Origin: Dyella monticola | GTDB taxonomy: Bacteria; Pseudomonadota; Gammaproteobacteria; Xanthomonadales; Rhodanobacteraceae | DNA length: 64,000 bases | NCBI RefSeq assembly: GCF_003363155.1 | Contig: NZ_QRBE01000003.1 | Span: 248,001 to 312,000, forward strand | Reading direction: 5' to 3' | In this document: positions 8,638 to 16,537 of the stretch, piece after piece | Position numbering within the stretch: position 1 is the stretch's first letter | Layout of the letters: each line of letters opens with the position of its first letter | Notes under the pieces: generated by a model | Databases searched by the model: none | What the model saw: only the letters and a program-made list of their open reading frames with translations | What the model was told of the DNA's origin: nothing | Position numbers and translations under genes: made by a program

Positions 8638-9873
8638 GTGAGCAACACCGATCTTCTGAAGGAACTGCGGATCGAGCGTCATCAGCGCGATGACCACGGA
8701 AAGGGTTCAGGCCGCTGGCCGTGGATCATTGGCGTGGTTGTGCTGGTGTTACTGGCGGCGGGCGCAGGCATCTGGTGGTGGTCCGGTCACCGTGCCGTAT
8801 CGGTGCATGTTGCGCAGGCCGTCGCGGCCAGTGCCGACCCTTCCGCCGGCGCGGTGCTGCAGGCGACCGGTTATGTCACCGCACGCCGTCAAGCGACCGT
8901 ATCGGCCCAGATCACCGGCACGCTCACTGCGGTGTTGATCGAAGAAGGCGATCACGTCAAGGACGGCCAGATCCTGGCAAAGCTCGACGATAGCCAATAC
9001 AAAGCCGCACTCGACACGGCGGTGGCGCAAGCCAAGGCGGCGCATGCATTGGTGAATCAATATCAAGTGCAGTTGGCGCAGAACCTGCGTGATGCATCGC
9101 GCGATGAAACGCTGGCCAAGCAAGGGCTGGTATCCAAACAGGCCGCCGAGCAGGCACGCACGCTCGCCGACAGTGCGCGCGCGCAACTCATCTCGCAGCA
9201 GAAGAATGCGGTTGCGATGGATGCGCAAGTGGTCGAGGCGCAGGTCAACTACGATTACTGCTACATCCGTGCGCCATTCGACGGCGTGATCACCACCAAG
9301 GATGCGCAGGTCGGCGAAGTGGTGTCGCCGTTCTCCGCTGGCGGCGGTTTTACGCGCACCGGCGTTGGCACCATCGTGGATATGGATTCATTGGAAGTCG
9401 ATGTCGACGTCAACGAGGCGTACATCGGCCGCGTCACCCCCAGCATGCCGGCCGAAGCCGTGCTCGATGCCTATCCGGATTGGCGTATCCCCGCGCACGT
9501 CATCGCGATCGTGCCGGCAGCCGATCGCGGCAAAGCCACCGTGAAAGTGCGTGTGGCGCTGGAAAAGAAGGATGCTCGTCTCGTCCCGGACATGGGGGTG
9601 CGCGTTTCCTTCCTGGAAACAAAACCGGCTGTGGCGACACAAGCGCCCAAGGGTGTGCTCGTGCCGGCCAAAGCCATCGTAAAGCGCGATGGCAACGACA
9701 GCGTATTCATCGCTTCGAATGGCAAGGTACATCGGCAGGCCGTGCAGCCAGCGACGCAGGCGTTTGGTGACATGCGCCTGATACCCGATTCGGTGAATGT
9801 GGGCGACAACGTCGTGGTATCGCCGCCGGATGATCTGCACGACGGCTCGAACGTAAGCGTGCGAACGCCATGA
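8638..9873 (+). CDS. HlyD/MacA-type periplasmic adaptor of an ABC efflux system
   Basis: 411 residues from GTG 8638. A short cytoplasmic N-terminus is followed by one membrane helix (WIIGVVVLVLLAAGAGIWWW), a lipoyl/beta-barrel region (YVTARRQATVSAQITGTL), a long alpha-helical hairpin (about 120-200, Ala/Gln-rich heptads) and a second lipoyl half (YIRAPFDGVITTKDAQVGEV), then the membrane-proximal beta domain. Family role: links an inner-membrane transporter to an outer-membrane TolC channel. It is separated by about 220 bases, including a repeat hairpin, from the ATPase and permease genes, which look like its partners. No TolC gene is in the window. Confidence 0.9.
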   Translation: MSNTDLLKELRIERHQRDDHGKGSGRWPWIIGVVVLVLLAAGAGIWWWSGHRAVSVHVAQAVAASADPSAGAVLQATGYVTARRQATVSAQITGTLTAVLIEEGDHVKDGQILAKLDDSQYKAALDTAVAQAKAAHALVNQYQVQLAQNLRDASRDETLAKQGLVSKQAAEQARTLADSARAQLISQQKNAVAMDAQVVEAQVNYDYCYIRAPFDGVITTKDAQVGEVVSPFSAGGGFTRTGVGTIVDMDSLEVDVDVNEAYIGRVTPSMPAEAVLDAYPDWRIPAHVIAIVPAADRGKATVKVRVALEKKDARLVPDMGVRVSFLETKPAVATQAPKGVLVPAKAIVKRDGNDSVFIASNGKVHRQAVQPATQAFGDMRLIPDSVNVGDNVVVSPPDDLHDGSNVSVRTP

Positions 9874-9942
9874 ATCCGCGCGCGCCGGTTTTCTTTCAGT
9901 GTAGGAATCTGCGCAGTTTCCTGCGTAGAAGTCCTGCCTTGT

Positions 9943-9970
9943 CGTCATTCCGGCCTTCGCCGGAATGACG
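9943..9970. repeat. GTCATTCC palindromic repeat, single hairpin
   Basis: CGTCATTCCGGC and GCCGGAATGACG form perfect 12-base arms around CTTC. It lies inside the efflux operon, between adaptor and ATPase. The same arms recur at seven other loci in the window. Confidence 0.85.
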
Positions 9971-10095
9971 GTCAAGTAAACGTAGATAGCACCGCAAGGT
10001 ATGCAGACGGGTAGGCAGCTTGCGGGCAAGGGCAAGACATAGGCGGCGTGCATTTCTGACACACGTCCAATGCATTCACTCGGGAGGTTGTAGCT

Positions 10096-10782
10096 ATGGG
10101 TACGTTGATCGAGATCCGCGATCTTTCCAAAGTCTATGAACGCGGCAGGCAGCGAGTCGAAGTACTGCACCACATCAATCTCAACATTGCCGAAGGCGAT
10201 TTCCTCGCACTGATGGGCCCGTCCGGTTCCGGTAAGACGACGCTGCTCAATCTGACGGGTGGCCTCGACACGCCAAGTGGTGGCAGCATCACCGTCGGCG
10301 GAGCGCGGATTGACCAACTGGGTGCCGGTGCGCTTGCGCGTTGGCGCGCATCGAACGTGGGCTTCGTGTTCCAGTTCTACAACCTCATGCCGATGCTGAG
10401 TGCACAGCGCAATGTCGAGCTGCCGCTATTGCTGACCAAGCTCTCGGGCGCGCAGCGGCGCAAGAATGCGGCCATCGCGTTGCAGCTGGTGGGCCTGGCG
10501 GATCGCGCTTCACACAAGCCGTCCGAACTTTCCGGTGGTCAGCAACAGCGCGTGGCGATCGCGCGCGCCATCGTGTCCGATCCGACCTTGCTGGTCTGCG
10601 ACGAGCCTACGGGCGATCTGGATCGCCAATCGGCTGAAGAAGTGCTGGGCCTGCTGCGTCAGCTCAATCGCGAGCATGGCAAAACCATCGTGATGGTGAC
10701 CCACGATCCGAAGGCCGCGGAGTATGCCGATCACACGCTGCATCTGGATAAGGGCACGCTGGTCGAACAGGCTGTGGCCTGA
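10096..10782 (+). CDS. MacB/LolD-type ABC transporter ATP-binding protein
   Basis: 228 residues. Walker A GPSGSGKTT (about 41-49), Q-loop VFQFYNLMP, signature LSGGQQQR, Walker B LLVCDEPTGDLD and the switch His in VTHDPKAAEYAD are all intact. The spacing and the phrase FQFYNLMPMLSAQRNVELP are typical of the MacB/LolD/FtsE class, which works by mechanotransmission rather than substrate translocation. GGGAGG precedes ATG 10096. Eleven bases separate it from the first permease gene. Confidence 0.95.
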   Translation: MGTLIEIRDLSKVYERGRQRVEVLHHINLNIAEGDFLALMGPSGSGKTTLLNLTGGLDTPSGGSITVGGARIDQLGAGALARWRASNVGFVFQFYNLMPMLSAQRNVELPLLLTKLSGAQRRKNAAIALQLVGLADRASHKPSELSGGQQQRVAIARAIVSDPTLLVCDEPTGDLDRQSAEEVLGLLRQLNREHGKTIVMVTHDPKAAEYADHTLHLDKGTLVEQAVA

Positions 10783-10793
10783 GGAGGTTTGCG

Positions 10794-11963
10794 ATGAAAT
10801 ACCTTCATCTCATCTGGGCGGCGCTGTTCAGGCGCAAGGCGCGGACCTTTCTTACGCTGGTATCGATCGCGGCGGCGTTTTTGTTGTTCGGGATGCTGGA
10901 TGCCGTGCGTACCTCGTTCGATCAGGCCGGCAAGAGCGCCAATGGCGCGCAGCGCTTGCAGACCGGATCCAAGCTATCGTTCATCGATACCTTGCCGCAG
11001 GGTTTGGGTGTGCAGATCGCCACCGTGCCTGGCGTGAAGTCGGTGGCTTATTCCAACTGGTTCGGCGGTGCCTATCAGGATCCGCACAATCAGGTCTTCA
11101 CGTTCGCCGTGAGCGACAACTACATCGACCAGTACCCGGAAGTTTCGGTCAGCACCGATGCGCGCAAGGCGTTCATGGATACGCGCACGGGCATTCTGGT
11201 CGGCGACAAGTTGATGGAGAAATATCACTGGAAGATCGGCGACCAGATTCCGCTGCAATCGAACATTTTTCCGCAGCAGAATGGCAGCAAGGACTGGACC
11301 TTCAACATTGTTGGCGTGCTTCATCCCACCGAATCCAGTGTGGCGTTCTATAGCCAGATCATCCTGATGCACTGGAAGTACTTCGACGATGCGGTGATGA
11401 AGGGTTACAACAATGGCCAGGTTGGTTGGTTCGTCACACGCGTCAATGACGTGAACCAGGCCGACAAGGTGGCCAGAGCCATTGATGCGCTTTCCGCCAA
11501 TTCCGATCATGAGACACGCACACAGACCGAAGCGGCTGCGACGGCGTCCTGGATGAAGCAGTTGGCGGATATCGGACTGATCGTCGGTTCGATCATGGGG
11601 GCAGTGTTCTTTACGCTCCTTTTGCTTACCGGCAACACGATGATGCAAGCGGTGCGTGAACGCACGTCAGAGTTGGCGGTGCTGAAGACGCTGGGTTTTT
11701 CCGATCGCGGCGTGCTGAGCATGGTGCTGGCCGAATCCGTGCTGATGGTGCTCCTGGGTGGCGTGATCGGTATTGGGTTGGCGGCATTGCTGATTCCAGG
11801 CGTGAGCGCGAGCAGCGGTGGCATGCTGAATCTGCCGACGGTGGGTACCAGTAGCTGGTTGCTGGGCATCGTGCTGATGGTGGTGATCGGCCTGATCGTA
11901 GGCGTCATTCCCGCATGGCGGGCGATGCGTCTGAACATCGTCGATGCGCTGGCCGGTCGATAA
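10794..11963 (+). CDS. FtsX/MacB-like ABC permease (first)
   Basis: 389 residues with MacB architecture: one N-terminal membrane helix (about 15-35), a periplasmic domain of about 220 residues, then three C-terminal helices (about 260-385) with the FtsX-family phrase RERTSELAVLKTLGFSDRGV. The ribosome site GAGGAGG overlaps the end of the ATPase gene, indicating coupled translation. It carries no fused ATPase domain, unlike E. coli MacB, so it depends on the preceding ATPase. A second, different permease follows 14 bases later, suggesting a heterodimer. Confidence 0.9.
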   Translation: MKYLHLIWAALFRRKARTFLTLVSIAAAFLLFGMLDAVRTSFDQAGKSANGAQRLQTGSKLSFIDTLPQGLGVQIATVPGVKSVAYSNWFGGAYQDPHNQVFTFAVSDNYIDQYPEVSVSTDARKAFMDTRTGILVGDKLMEKYHWKIGDQIPLQSNIFPQQNGSKDWTFNIVGVLHPTESSVAFYSQIILMHWKYFDDAVMKGYNNGQVGWFVTRVNDVNQADKVARAIDALSANSDHETRTQTEAAATASWMKQLADIGLIVGSIMGAVFFTLLLLTGNTMMQAVRERTSELAVLKTLGFSDRGVLSMVLAESVLMVLLGGVIGIGLAALLIPGVSASSGGMLNLPTVGTSSWLLGIVLMVVIGLIVGVIPAWRAMRLNIVDALAGR

Positions 11964-11977
11964 CAGGAGACAAGGAC

Positions 11978-13294
11978 ATGAAGTTTCTATTCAATCTCGT
12001 GGTGCTGGTGCTCCTGATTATCGCGCTATGTCTGTGGGTGGCGTTGCCATGGTATGGGGTGGCTGCGCTGGCTGTGATATTCGTCGTGTGGATGGCGATC
12101 AGCCGTCGGGGCCGACAAGCTGCATCTGTTACCGGCGTGGGCGTCAGCACGCTCAGGCAGCGCTTGGGTTCTTCGTCAGTGGTCGTGATCGGCATTGCCG
12201 GCGTCGTGGCGGTGCTGGTCGCGCTGCTGGCGATGGGCGAAGGCTATAGCGAAACGCTGCGCAAAACCGGCAGCGACGATACGGCCATCGTGCTGCGTGG
12301 CGGTTCGGCCAGCGAAGTAAGTTCCGTGTTGACTCGCGATAGCATTCTGGTGATCGAACAAGCCCCCGGCATTGCGCGCGACAAGCAGGGCAAACCGATC
12401 GCTTCGGGTGAGATCGTGGTGGCGGCCAACTTACCGGTCAAAGGCGGTGCGCCGGACGATGAAGGCAGCGTGCAAGTGCGCGGCGTTGGCGATCAGGCAT
12501 GGGCGCTGCGCCCCAACGTGAAGATCATCGCCGGCCGCGCGTTCCAGCCGGGCATGCGCGAACTGGTGGTCGGGCAGGGTGCCCAGCGGCAGTTCGCGGG
12601 GCTGGAGCCAGGGCATGAGGTGAAGCTCGGCACGCAGACCTGGAACGTGGTCGGTGTATTTGCCTCGGATGATGCGTACGACTCGGAAATCTGGGGCGAT
12701 GCCAACGTCATCGCGGAAACCTATCGCCGTGGCAGCAGCCGCACCTCGGTTTTCGCCAAGCTTACCGATACCAAAGGCTTCGATACGTTCAAGGCAGCGT
12801 TGGCGAGCGACCCGCGTTTGCAGGTGGATGTGGATACCACGCTCAACTACTTCAGCAAGCAATCCGAAGGCATGAGCAAGGTGATGCGCGTGATGGGCAT
12901 TACCGTAGGTTCGATCATGGCCATTGGCGCCATCTTCGGTGCGCTCAATACCATGTTCGCCGCCGTCGCTGCGCGCGCACGCGAAATCGCCACGTTGCGC
13001 GCCATCGGCTTCCGGGGCGTGCCGGTGGTGGTGGCGGTCATGCTGGAAACCATGATGCTGGCCTTGCTTGGTGGCGTGGTCGGTGGCTTGCTCGCGTGGC
13101 TGATATTCAACGGATGGACTGCATCCACCTTGGCGGCCGGCACCACCGGGCAACTTGCATTCACGTTCAGCGTAACGCCGTCCCTGCTCTGGGAGGGGCT
13201 GAAGTGGGCGCTGGCGATCGGCTTTGTCGGCGGATTGTTTCCAGCATTGCGTGCCGCACGCTTGCCCGTTACCACTGCTTTGCGTGAGCTGTGA
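11978..13294 (+). CDS. FtsX/MacB-like ABC permease (second)
   Basis: 438 residues from ATG 11978, with AGGAGA at 11965-11970. It differs from the first permease by an extra N-terminal hydrophobic hairpin (LVVLVLLIIALCLWVALPWYGVAALAVIF) before the usual helix, then a periplasmic domain with the MacB-core phrase RAFQPGMRELVVGQGAQRQF, and three C-terminal helices with ARAREIATLRAIGFRGVPVV. Likely the second half of a heterodimeric transporter exporting a peptide, lipid or antimicrobial. Last gene of the operon; a clear hairpin terminator follows. Confidence 0.9.
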   Translation: MKFLFNLVVLVLLIIALCLWVALPWYGVAALAVIFVVWMAISRRGRQAASVTGVGVSTLRQRLGSSSVVVIGIAGVVAVLVALLAMGEGYSETLRKTGSDDTAIVLRGGSASEVSSVLTRDSILVIEQAPGIARDKQGKPIASGEIVVAANLPVKGGAPDDEGSVQVRGVGDQAWALRPNVKIIAGRAFQPGMRELVVGQGAQRQFAGLEPGHEVKLGTQTWNVVGVFASDDAYDSEIWGDANVIAETYRRGSSRTSVFAKLTDTKGFDTFKAALASDPRLQVDVDTTLNYFSKQSEGMSKVMRVMGITVGSIMAIGAIFGALNTMFAAVAARAREIATLRAIGFRGVPVVVAVMLETMMLALLGGVVGGLLAWLIFNGWTASTLAAGTTGQLAFTFSVTPSLLWEGLKWALAIGFVGGLFPALRAARLPVTTALREL

Positions 13295-13324
13295 CGCCGT
13301 CAGTGTGTCTACCCGTTCTTCCGT

Positions 13325-13355
13325 CCTTCCCCGGTGTGCGGGGAAGGGTCGTTTT
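13325..13355 (+). terminator. Rho-independent terminator of the efflux operon
   Basis: CCTTCCCCG (13325-13333) pairs with CGGGGAAGG (13339-13347) around GTGTG, followed by GTCGTTTTA. It lies 30 bases after the second permease stop. Confidence 0.75.
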
Positions 13356-13356
13356 A

Positions 13357-14186
13357 TCTGTCGTGTGCCGATCGGATTCGTTCAAGTAGCTTGCGGCCCG
13401 AGAGACTACAAACGGCGACTTACCCTGCGGCGCCTCGCCATTGGTTTTATCGCTTCGTTAAAACGTTGATCGGCAATGCGCGTGCTTGCGCTGGATAGCC
13501 AAGCACCGATCGCCCTGCGTTCAATGCGCGCATCAATAGGGTGGCGTGCGCGCGCATTTTTTCCCGCGAAGCCTATAGGCGGTGGAAACGGTAACTCCCC
13601 ATGCGCCGGGAATGGCGCATTGGGTGAAGTAACTATGTAACGCCATACGCAATGGCGAAGGCACCATCATCTATCGCACGGACGGTCATGCATACGCGTC
13701 ATGCGCGTATCGCGGCCCACAAGCCGATAGGGCGATAGGGATGGTCTTGGCAATGAGTGAGTACGGTTCTGGCTAAGCGTGCTCTTTTTGCGCGGCGTCC
13801 GGTGAATCGGTGCATGTCGTCGATCGCTGCACGATCCGCCTTGGGAGGGACTAATCTTTTTTCAGAATTTCCTGATAGTGAATCGAGCAACGCTGTGGAT
13901 AATTGCGCGGTTGCCCATGGATGAAATATCGGAATTGTTCCAGCAGCGAGGCTTCGTGTCGAATGTCCTCAAAGACCTGCATCGTGCTGTGCCGTGTGGT
14001 CCGTTCGCGTTCTTACTGGCGTGGTGCAGCGTTGCAGTTGAACATGCATCAAATCATTTGACGCTTTTAAGAAAAAAATGAAAAGGATCGAACTTGATCA
14101 CCATGTCAGCGAACAAGCAAATTTATGATTTTTTATCGCTAGCTGACTTGCGATGCGATGGATCTCTTCGTGATGGGAAACGGAAA
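13357..14186. other. 830-base gene-poor region before the adhesin gene
   Basis: No convincing gene. The first half has normal base composition and contains a nested inverted repeat (13468-13511). The last 300 bases become visibly AT-richer (runs such as TTTTTTCAG, AAGAAAAAAATG, ATTTTTTATCG), matching the adhesin gene and suggesting joint acquisition. Short frames here (for example 13878-14081) lack ribosome sites and family features. Probably contains the adhesin promoter, but I cannot place it. Confidence 0.5.
13468..13511. other. Nested inverted repeat, possible structured RNA or operator
   Basis: GATCG (13468-13472) pairs with CGATC (13507-13511), enclosing GTGCTTG (13482-13488) paired with CAAGCAC (13500-13506) around an 11-base loop. 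Arms are perfect but the two stems are separated by a one-sided internal loop. Function unknown. Confidence 0.3.
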
Positions 14187-15188
14187 ATGGAATTTTGCAA
14201 TGTGAAATTGTTACTCCGCTCAAGCGCACTGCGTGGTTTGCTCTTGGCGCTTGGGTTCGTTGGCATGCTTCTGCTCGGGCAGAATGCACGCGCGCAGGGT
14301 TGCCTGACAACGCCGTCTGGGAATACGAGTCAAACTTATAGTGTGCCAACCCCGCTGACCTTTGACCCAAAGACGCCAAACGGTACGGTGCTCTTTAGCC
14401 GAACGGTGACCTTTCCTGGCTTTAACGTGAGCTGTATCGGAGCGACGGCGACGTTGGTCTATTCGTTTGCAGGACTCATAGCTCCAACGAATGGTGTATT
14501 TCCGATAGCAGCAGGAGGGCAGCCAGCCTACATCGGAGTGCGCGTCACGTTTAATGGTTCGCCGGTGACCTCCAACCCGGTCACCGCCAGGACGATCTCG
14601 GGAAACGTGAATATAGGGTCGAATACCTATACATACGAATTTATCAAGATGGGGCAGCCGCCCTCTAACGTGACCAACCTTTTGATGCCATGGGTAAAGG
14701 CCGATGTGCTATTAAATGGGACTAACAATCTTGCAGAACCCAATTATTGGGCACCTAGTTCATCGTTAACCATCATTCCGTTGGTCCGGACATGCACAAC
14801 CACCACGTCTAATATCACGATCCCATTGGGAAGCGTGGCGGCCCGCACACTCGGCGCCATCGGCAGTACCTCGCCAACGAGCAGTCCGCAGAGCATTTCC
14901 CTTAGCTGCAGCAACAATCCAAGTGTCAGCATGGTATTGAAGGCCACCCAGGCTGCGGGTCAAAGCAATAACACGGTAGTAGGCCTCACTTCCGCATCAT
15001 TGGCGCAGGGCGTGGGCGTGCAATTGCTTTACAACAATAACCCTCTGGCGATTAATGGCTCGGTCACGATCAGCAATGCGGCCGGTGCGACCTTAAACGT
15101 GCCGATCGCGGCCCGCTATTACCGCACGGGAGCTTTGACCCAAGGTTCGGCGAACGCCGCTGTAACCTTGCAATTCACCTACAACTGA
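14187..15188 (+). CDS. FimH-like two-domain fimbrial tip adhesin, orphan
   Basis: 333 residues from ATG 14187, chosen because it gives a clean signal peptide (LRGLLLALGFVGMLLLGQNARAQ); an upstream ATG at 14103 would add an unlikely polar extension. The N-terminal half (about 37-200) has two Cys and resembles a lectin-type receptor domain. The C-terminal half is a pilin domain: Cys pair (VRTCTTTT and SLSCSNNPS), Gly-rich beta strands, and the end TLQFTYN with the penultimate Tyr recognised by chaperones. Chaperone-usher adhesins of this type mediate attachment. No chaperone, usher or major pilin gene lies nearby. Codon use is AT-richer than all neighbours, a sign of transfer. Confidence 0.75.
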   Translation: MEFCNVKLLLRSSALRGLLLALGFVGMLLLGQNARAQGCLTTPSGNTSQTYSVPTPLTFDPKTPNGTVLFSRTVTFPGFNVSCIGATATLVYSFAGLIAPTNGVFPIAAGGQPAYIGVRVTFNGSPVTSNPVTARTISGNVNIGSNTYTYEFIKMGQPPSNVTNLLMPWVKADVLLNGTNNLAEPNYWAPSSSLTIIPLVRTCTTTTSNITIPLGSVAARTLGAIGSTSPTSSPQSISLSCSNNPSVSMVLKATQAAGQSNNTVVGLTSASLAQGVGVQLLYNNNPLAINGSVTISNAAGATLNVPIAARYYRTGALTQGSANAAVTLQFTYN

Positions 15189-15258
15189 ACGTTCAAACAC
15201 ATGATGTCGATGCATTTGACGCCATGTGTGAGTCGCGCGCACCAACCACTCAGTGCAT

Positions 15259-16164
15259 TCACCGCCGCCGCGCCAACGTAATGATGACCACGCCGAGCAG
15301 GATCACGGCCATGCCGGCGAGGTCGTAGGGGCCTACCTTCTCACCCAGCAGCAACACGCCAAACAACACGGCGATAGGTGGATTGACATAGGCATAGCTG
15401 GTCGCAAACGCGGGCCTTGCATGCTTGAGTACATAAAGATAGGCACTGAATGCAACGAGTGAGCCGAACACGACCAGATAGGCAGCGGCCAACGTAGCGT
15501 GCACGGTGGGATGCGATGGTAACCGCTCGCCGCTTGAAAGACCGACGATAAGAAGTGCAATGCTGCCGCAGAGCATTTGCGCTGCCGTGTTCATCATGCC
15601 TACTGGCATGTCTTGGCGACGGCTCCACACGGAGCCGAACGCCCATGCCATGGATGCAACGATGAGCGCGACAGCGCCAATATGCGAACCGGATAACGCG
15701 CTGCCGAAATTGAGGACAATCACGCCGACGAAACCAATCAGCAGGCCAAGCGTTTCGCGTCGTGTTGCCCACTCTCCATACAAGCCTGTAAAGACGGCTG
15801 CAAACAGCGGCATGGTGGCAACCGCGACCGCGGAAATACCCGAACTCACGCTTTCTTCGGCATAGCACACCAGGCCATTGCCAAAACCCAGCAGCAACAC
15901 GCCCGTTACGGCTGCGTTCCGCCACTGGCGCGCGTTGGGAAGCGCTGTTCCGCGTAAGCGCAGATAGCCAAACAGCAGCAAGCCGGCGATGGCGAAGCGA
16001 ACCCCGGCAAGCAGGAAGGGCGGGTAGCTCTCCAGCGCGATGCGTATGCCCAGGTACGTGGAGCCCCAGATGATGTACAGCGCGAACATCGACAGAGGCA
16101 CCCAGGTGCCTGCGCGGTTTTGCGCGTGCGTTGTGGAAAGCGTGTTGGTGGCGGAGTCGTTCAT
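15259..16164 (-). CDS. yedA: YedA-type EamA/DMT family exporter
   Basis: 301 residues from ATG 16164 (MNDSATNTLSTT). Ten hydrophobic helices in two EamA repeats are visible. Family phrases include IIWGSTYLGIRIALESYPPF and FLLAGVRFAIAGLL in the first repeat and SYAYVNPPIAVLFGVLLLGE in the second. YedA-like proteins are inner-membrane drug/metabolite exporters; the substrate is not predictable. A longer frame upstream exists but runs into a repeat element and lacks a ribosome site. Convergent with the adhesin gene; a 7-base inverted repeat (15197-15229) lies between them. Confidence 0.9.
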   Translation of the reverse strand: MNDSATNTLSTTHAQNRAGTWVPLSMFALYIIWGSTYLGIRIALESYPPFLLAGVRFAIAGLLLFGYLRLRGTALPNARQWRNAAVTGVLLLGFGNGLVCYAEESVSSGISAVAVATMPLFAAVFTGLYGEWATRRETLGLLIGFVGVIVLNFGSALSGSHIGAVALIVASMAWAFGSVWSRRQDMPVGMMNTAAQMLCGSIALLIVGLSSGERLPSHPTVHATLAAAYLVVFGSLVAFSAYLYVLKHARPAFATSYAYVNPPIAVLFGVLLLGEKVGPYDLAGMAVILLGVVIITLARRR

Positions 16165-16313
16165 GAGATGTCTGCTGGGCGGCAGACGTAACGATACCTG
16201 GGTGGCGGGTATCGCAGTAGCGAAAGGCTTGCAAGATTGCGTTGATGGGCAGTCAAAGCATGGGCGATGCAGCCCTGTCTGTGCATCCTCGTGAAGGATT
16301 TTCAGTGCCTCAG

Positions 16314-16474
16314 CGTCATTCCGGCGAAGGCTGGAATCCAGTACAAATACGCGTCCGAAGGACACAAGATTCTTGTGTTGAGTGCTGCGCACGACATGTT
16401 TGCACTGGATGCCTCGCTTCTCAATGCCGGCATCAATGTGCCCTCCCCGCCTACTGGCCTTCGCCGGAATGACG
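16314..16474. repeat. Composite GTCATTCC element, copy A (161 bp)
   Basis: Bounded by CGTCATTCCGGC (16314-16325) and its reverse complement (16463-16474). Inside are the module CGTCCGAAGGACACAAGAT (16352-16370) and TTGAGTGCTGCGCAC (16378-16392), both shared with the element at 51498. The interior holds further small palindromes: GTCC-GAA-GGAC, CACAAGA-T-TCTTGTG and GTGC-TGC-GCAC, so it should fold into a branched structure. It fills most of the 373-base gap between the yedA and Ada-like genes (16165-16537). No coding sequence is evident. Confidence 0.85.
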
Positions 16475-16537
16475 GTGAGGCAAGGTTGTTGTGGGCGGAA
16501 ATATTAGTGATCAATGTCCGGAGAGGGTGGATTGAGA

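Noticed and set aside
8425-8697. 90-codon minus-strand frame in the region upstream of the efflux adaptor
   Set aside because: Overlaps the adaptor start, no ribosome site, no recognisable family.
13357-13700. Possible cyclic-di-GMP or other riboswitch in the gene-poor region
   Set aside because: I compared the stems with GEMM-type consensus by eye and found no conserved core; only a nested inverted repeat remains.
13878-14081. 67-codon frame upstream of the adhesin
   Set aside because: No ribosome site and no family resemblance; could be a remnant, but I cannot support it as a gene.
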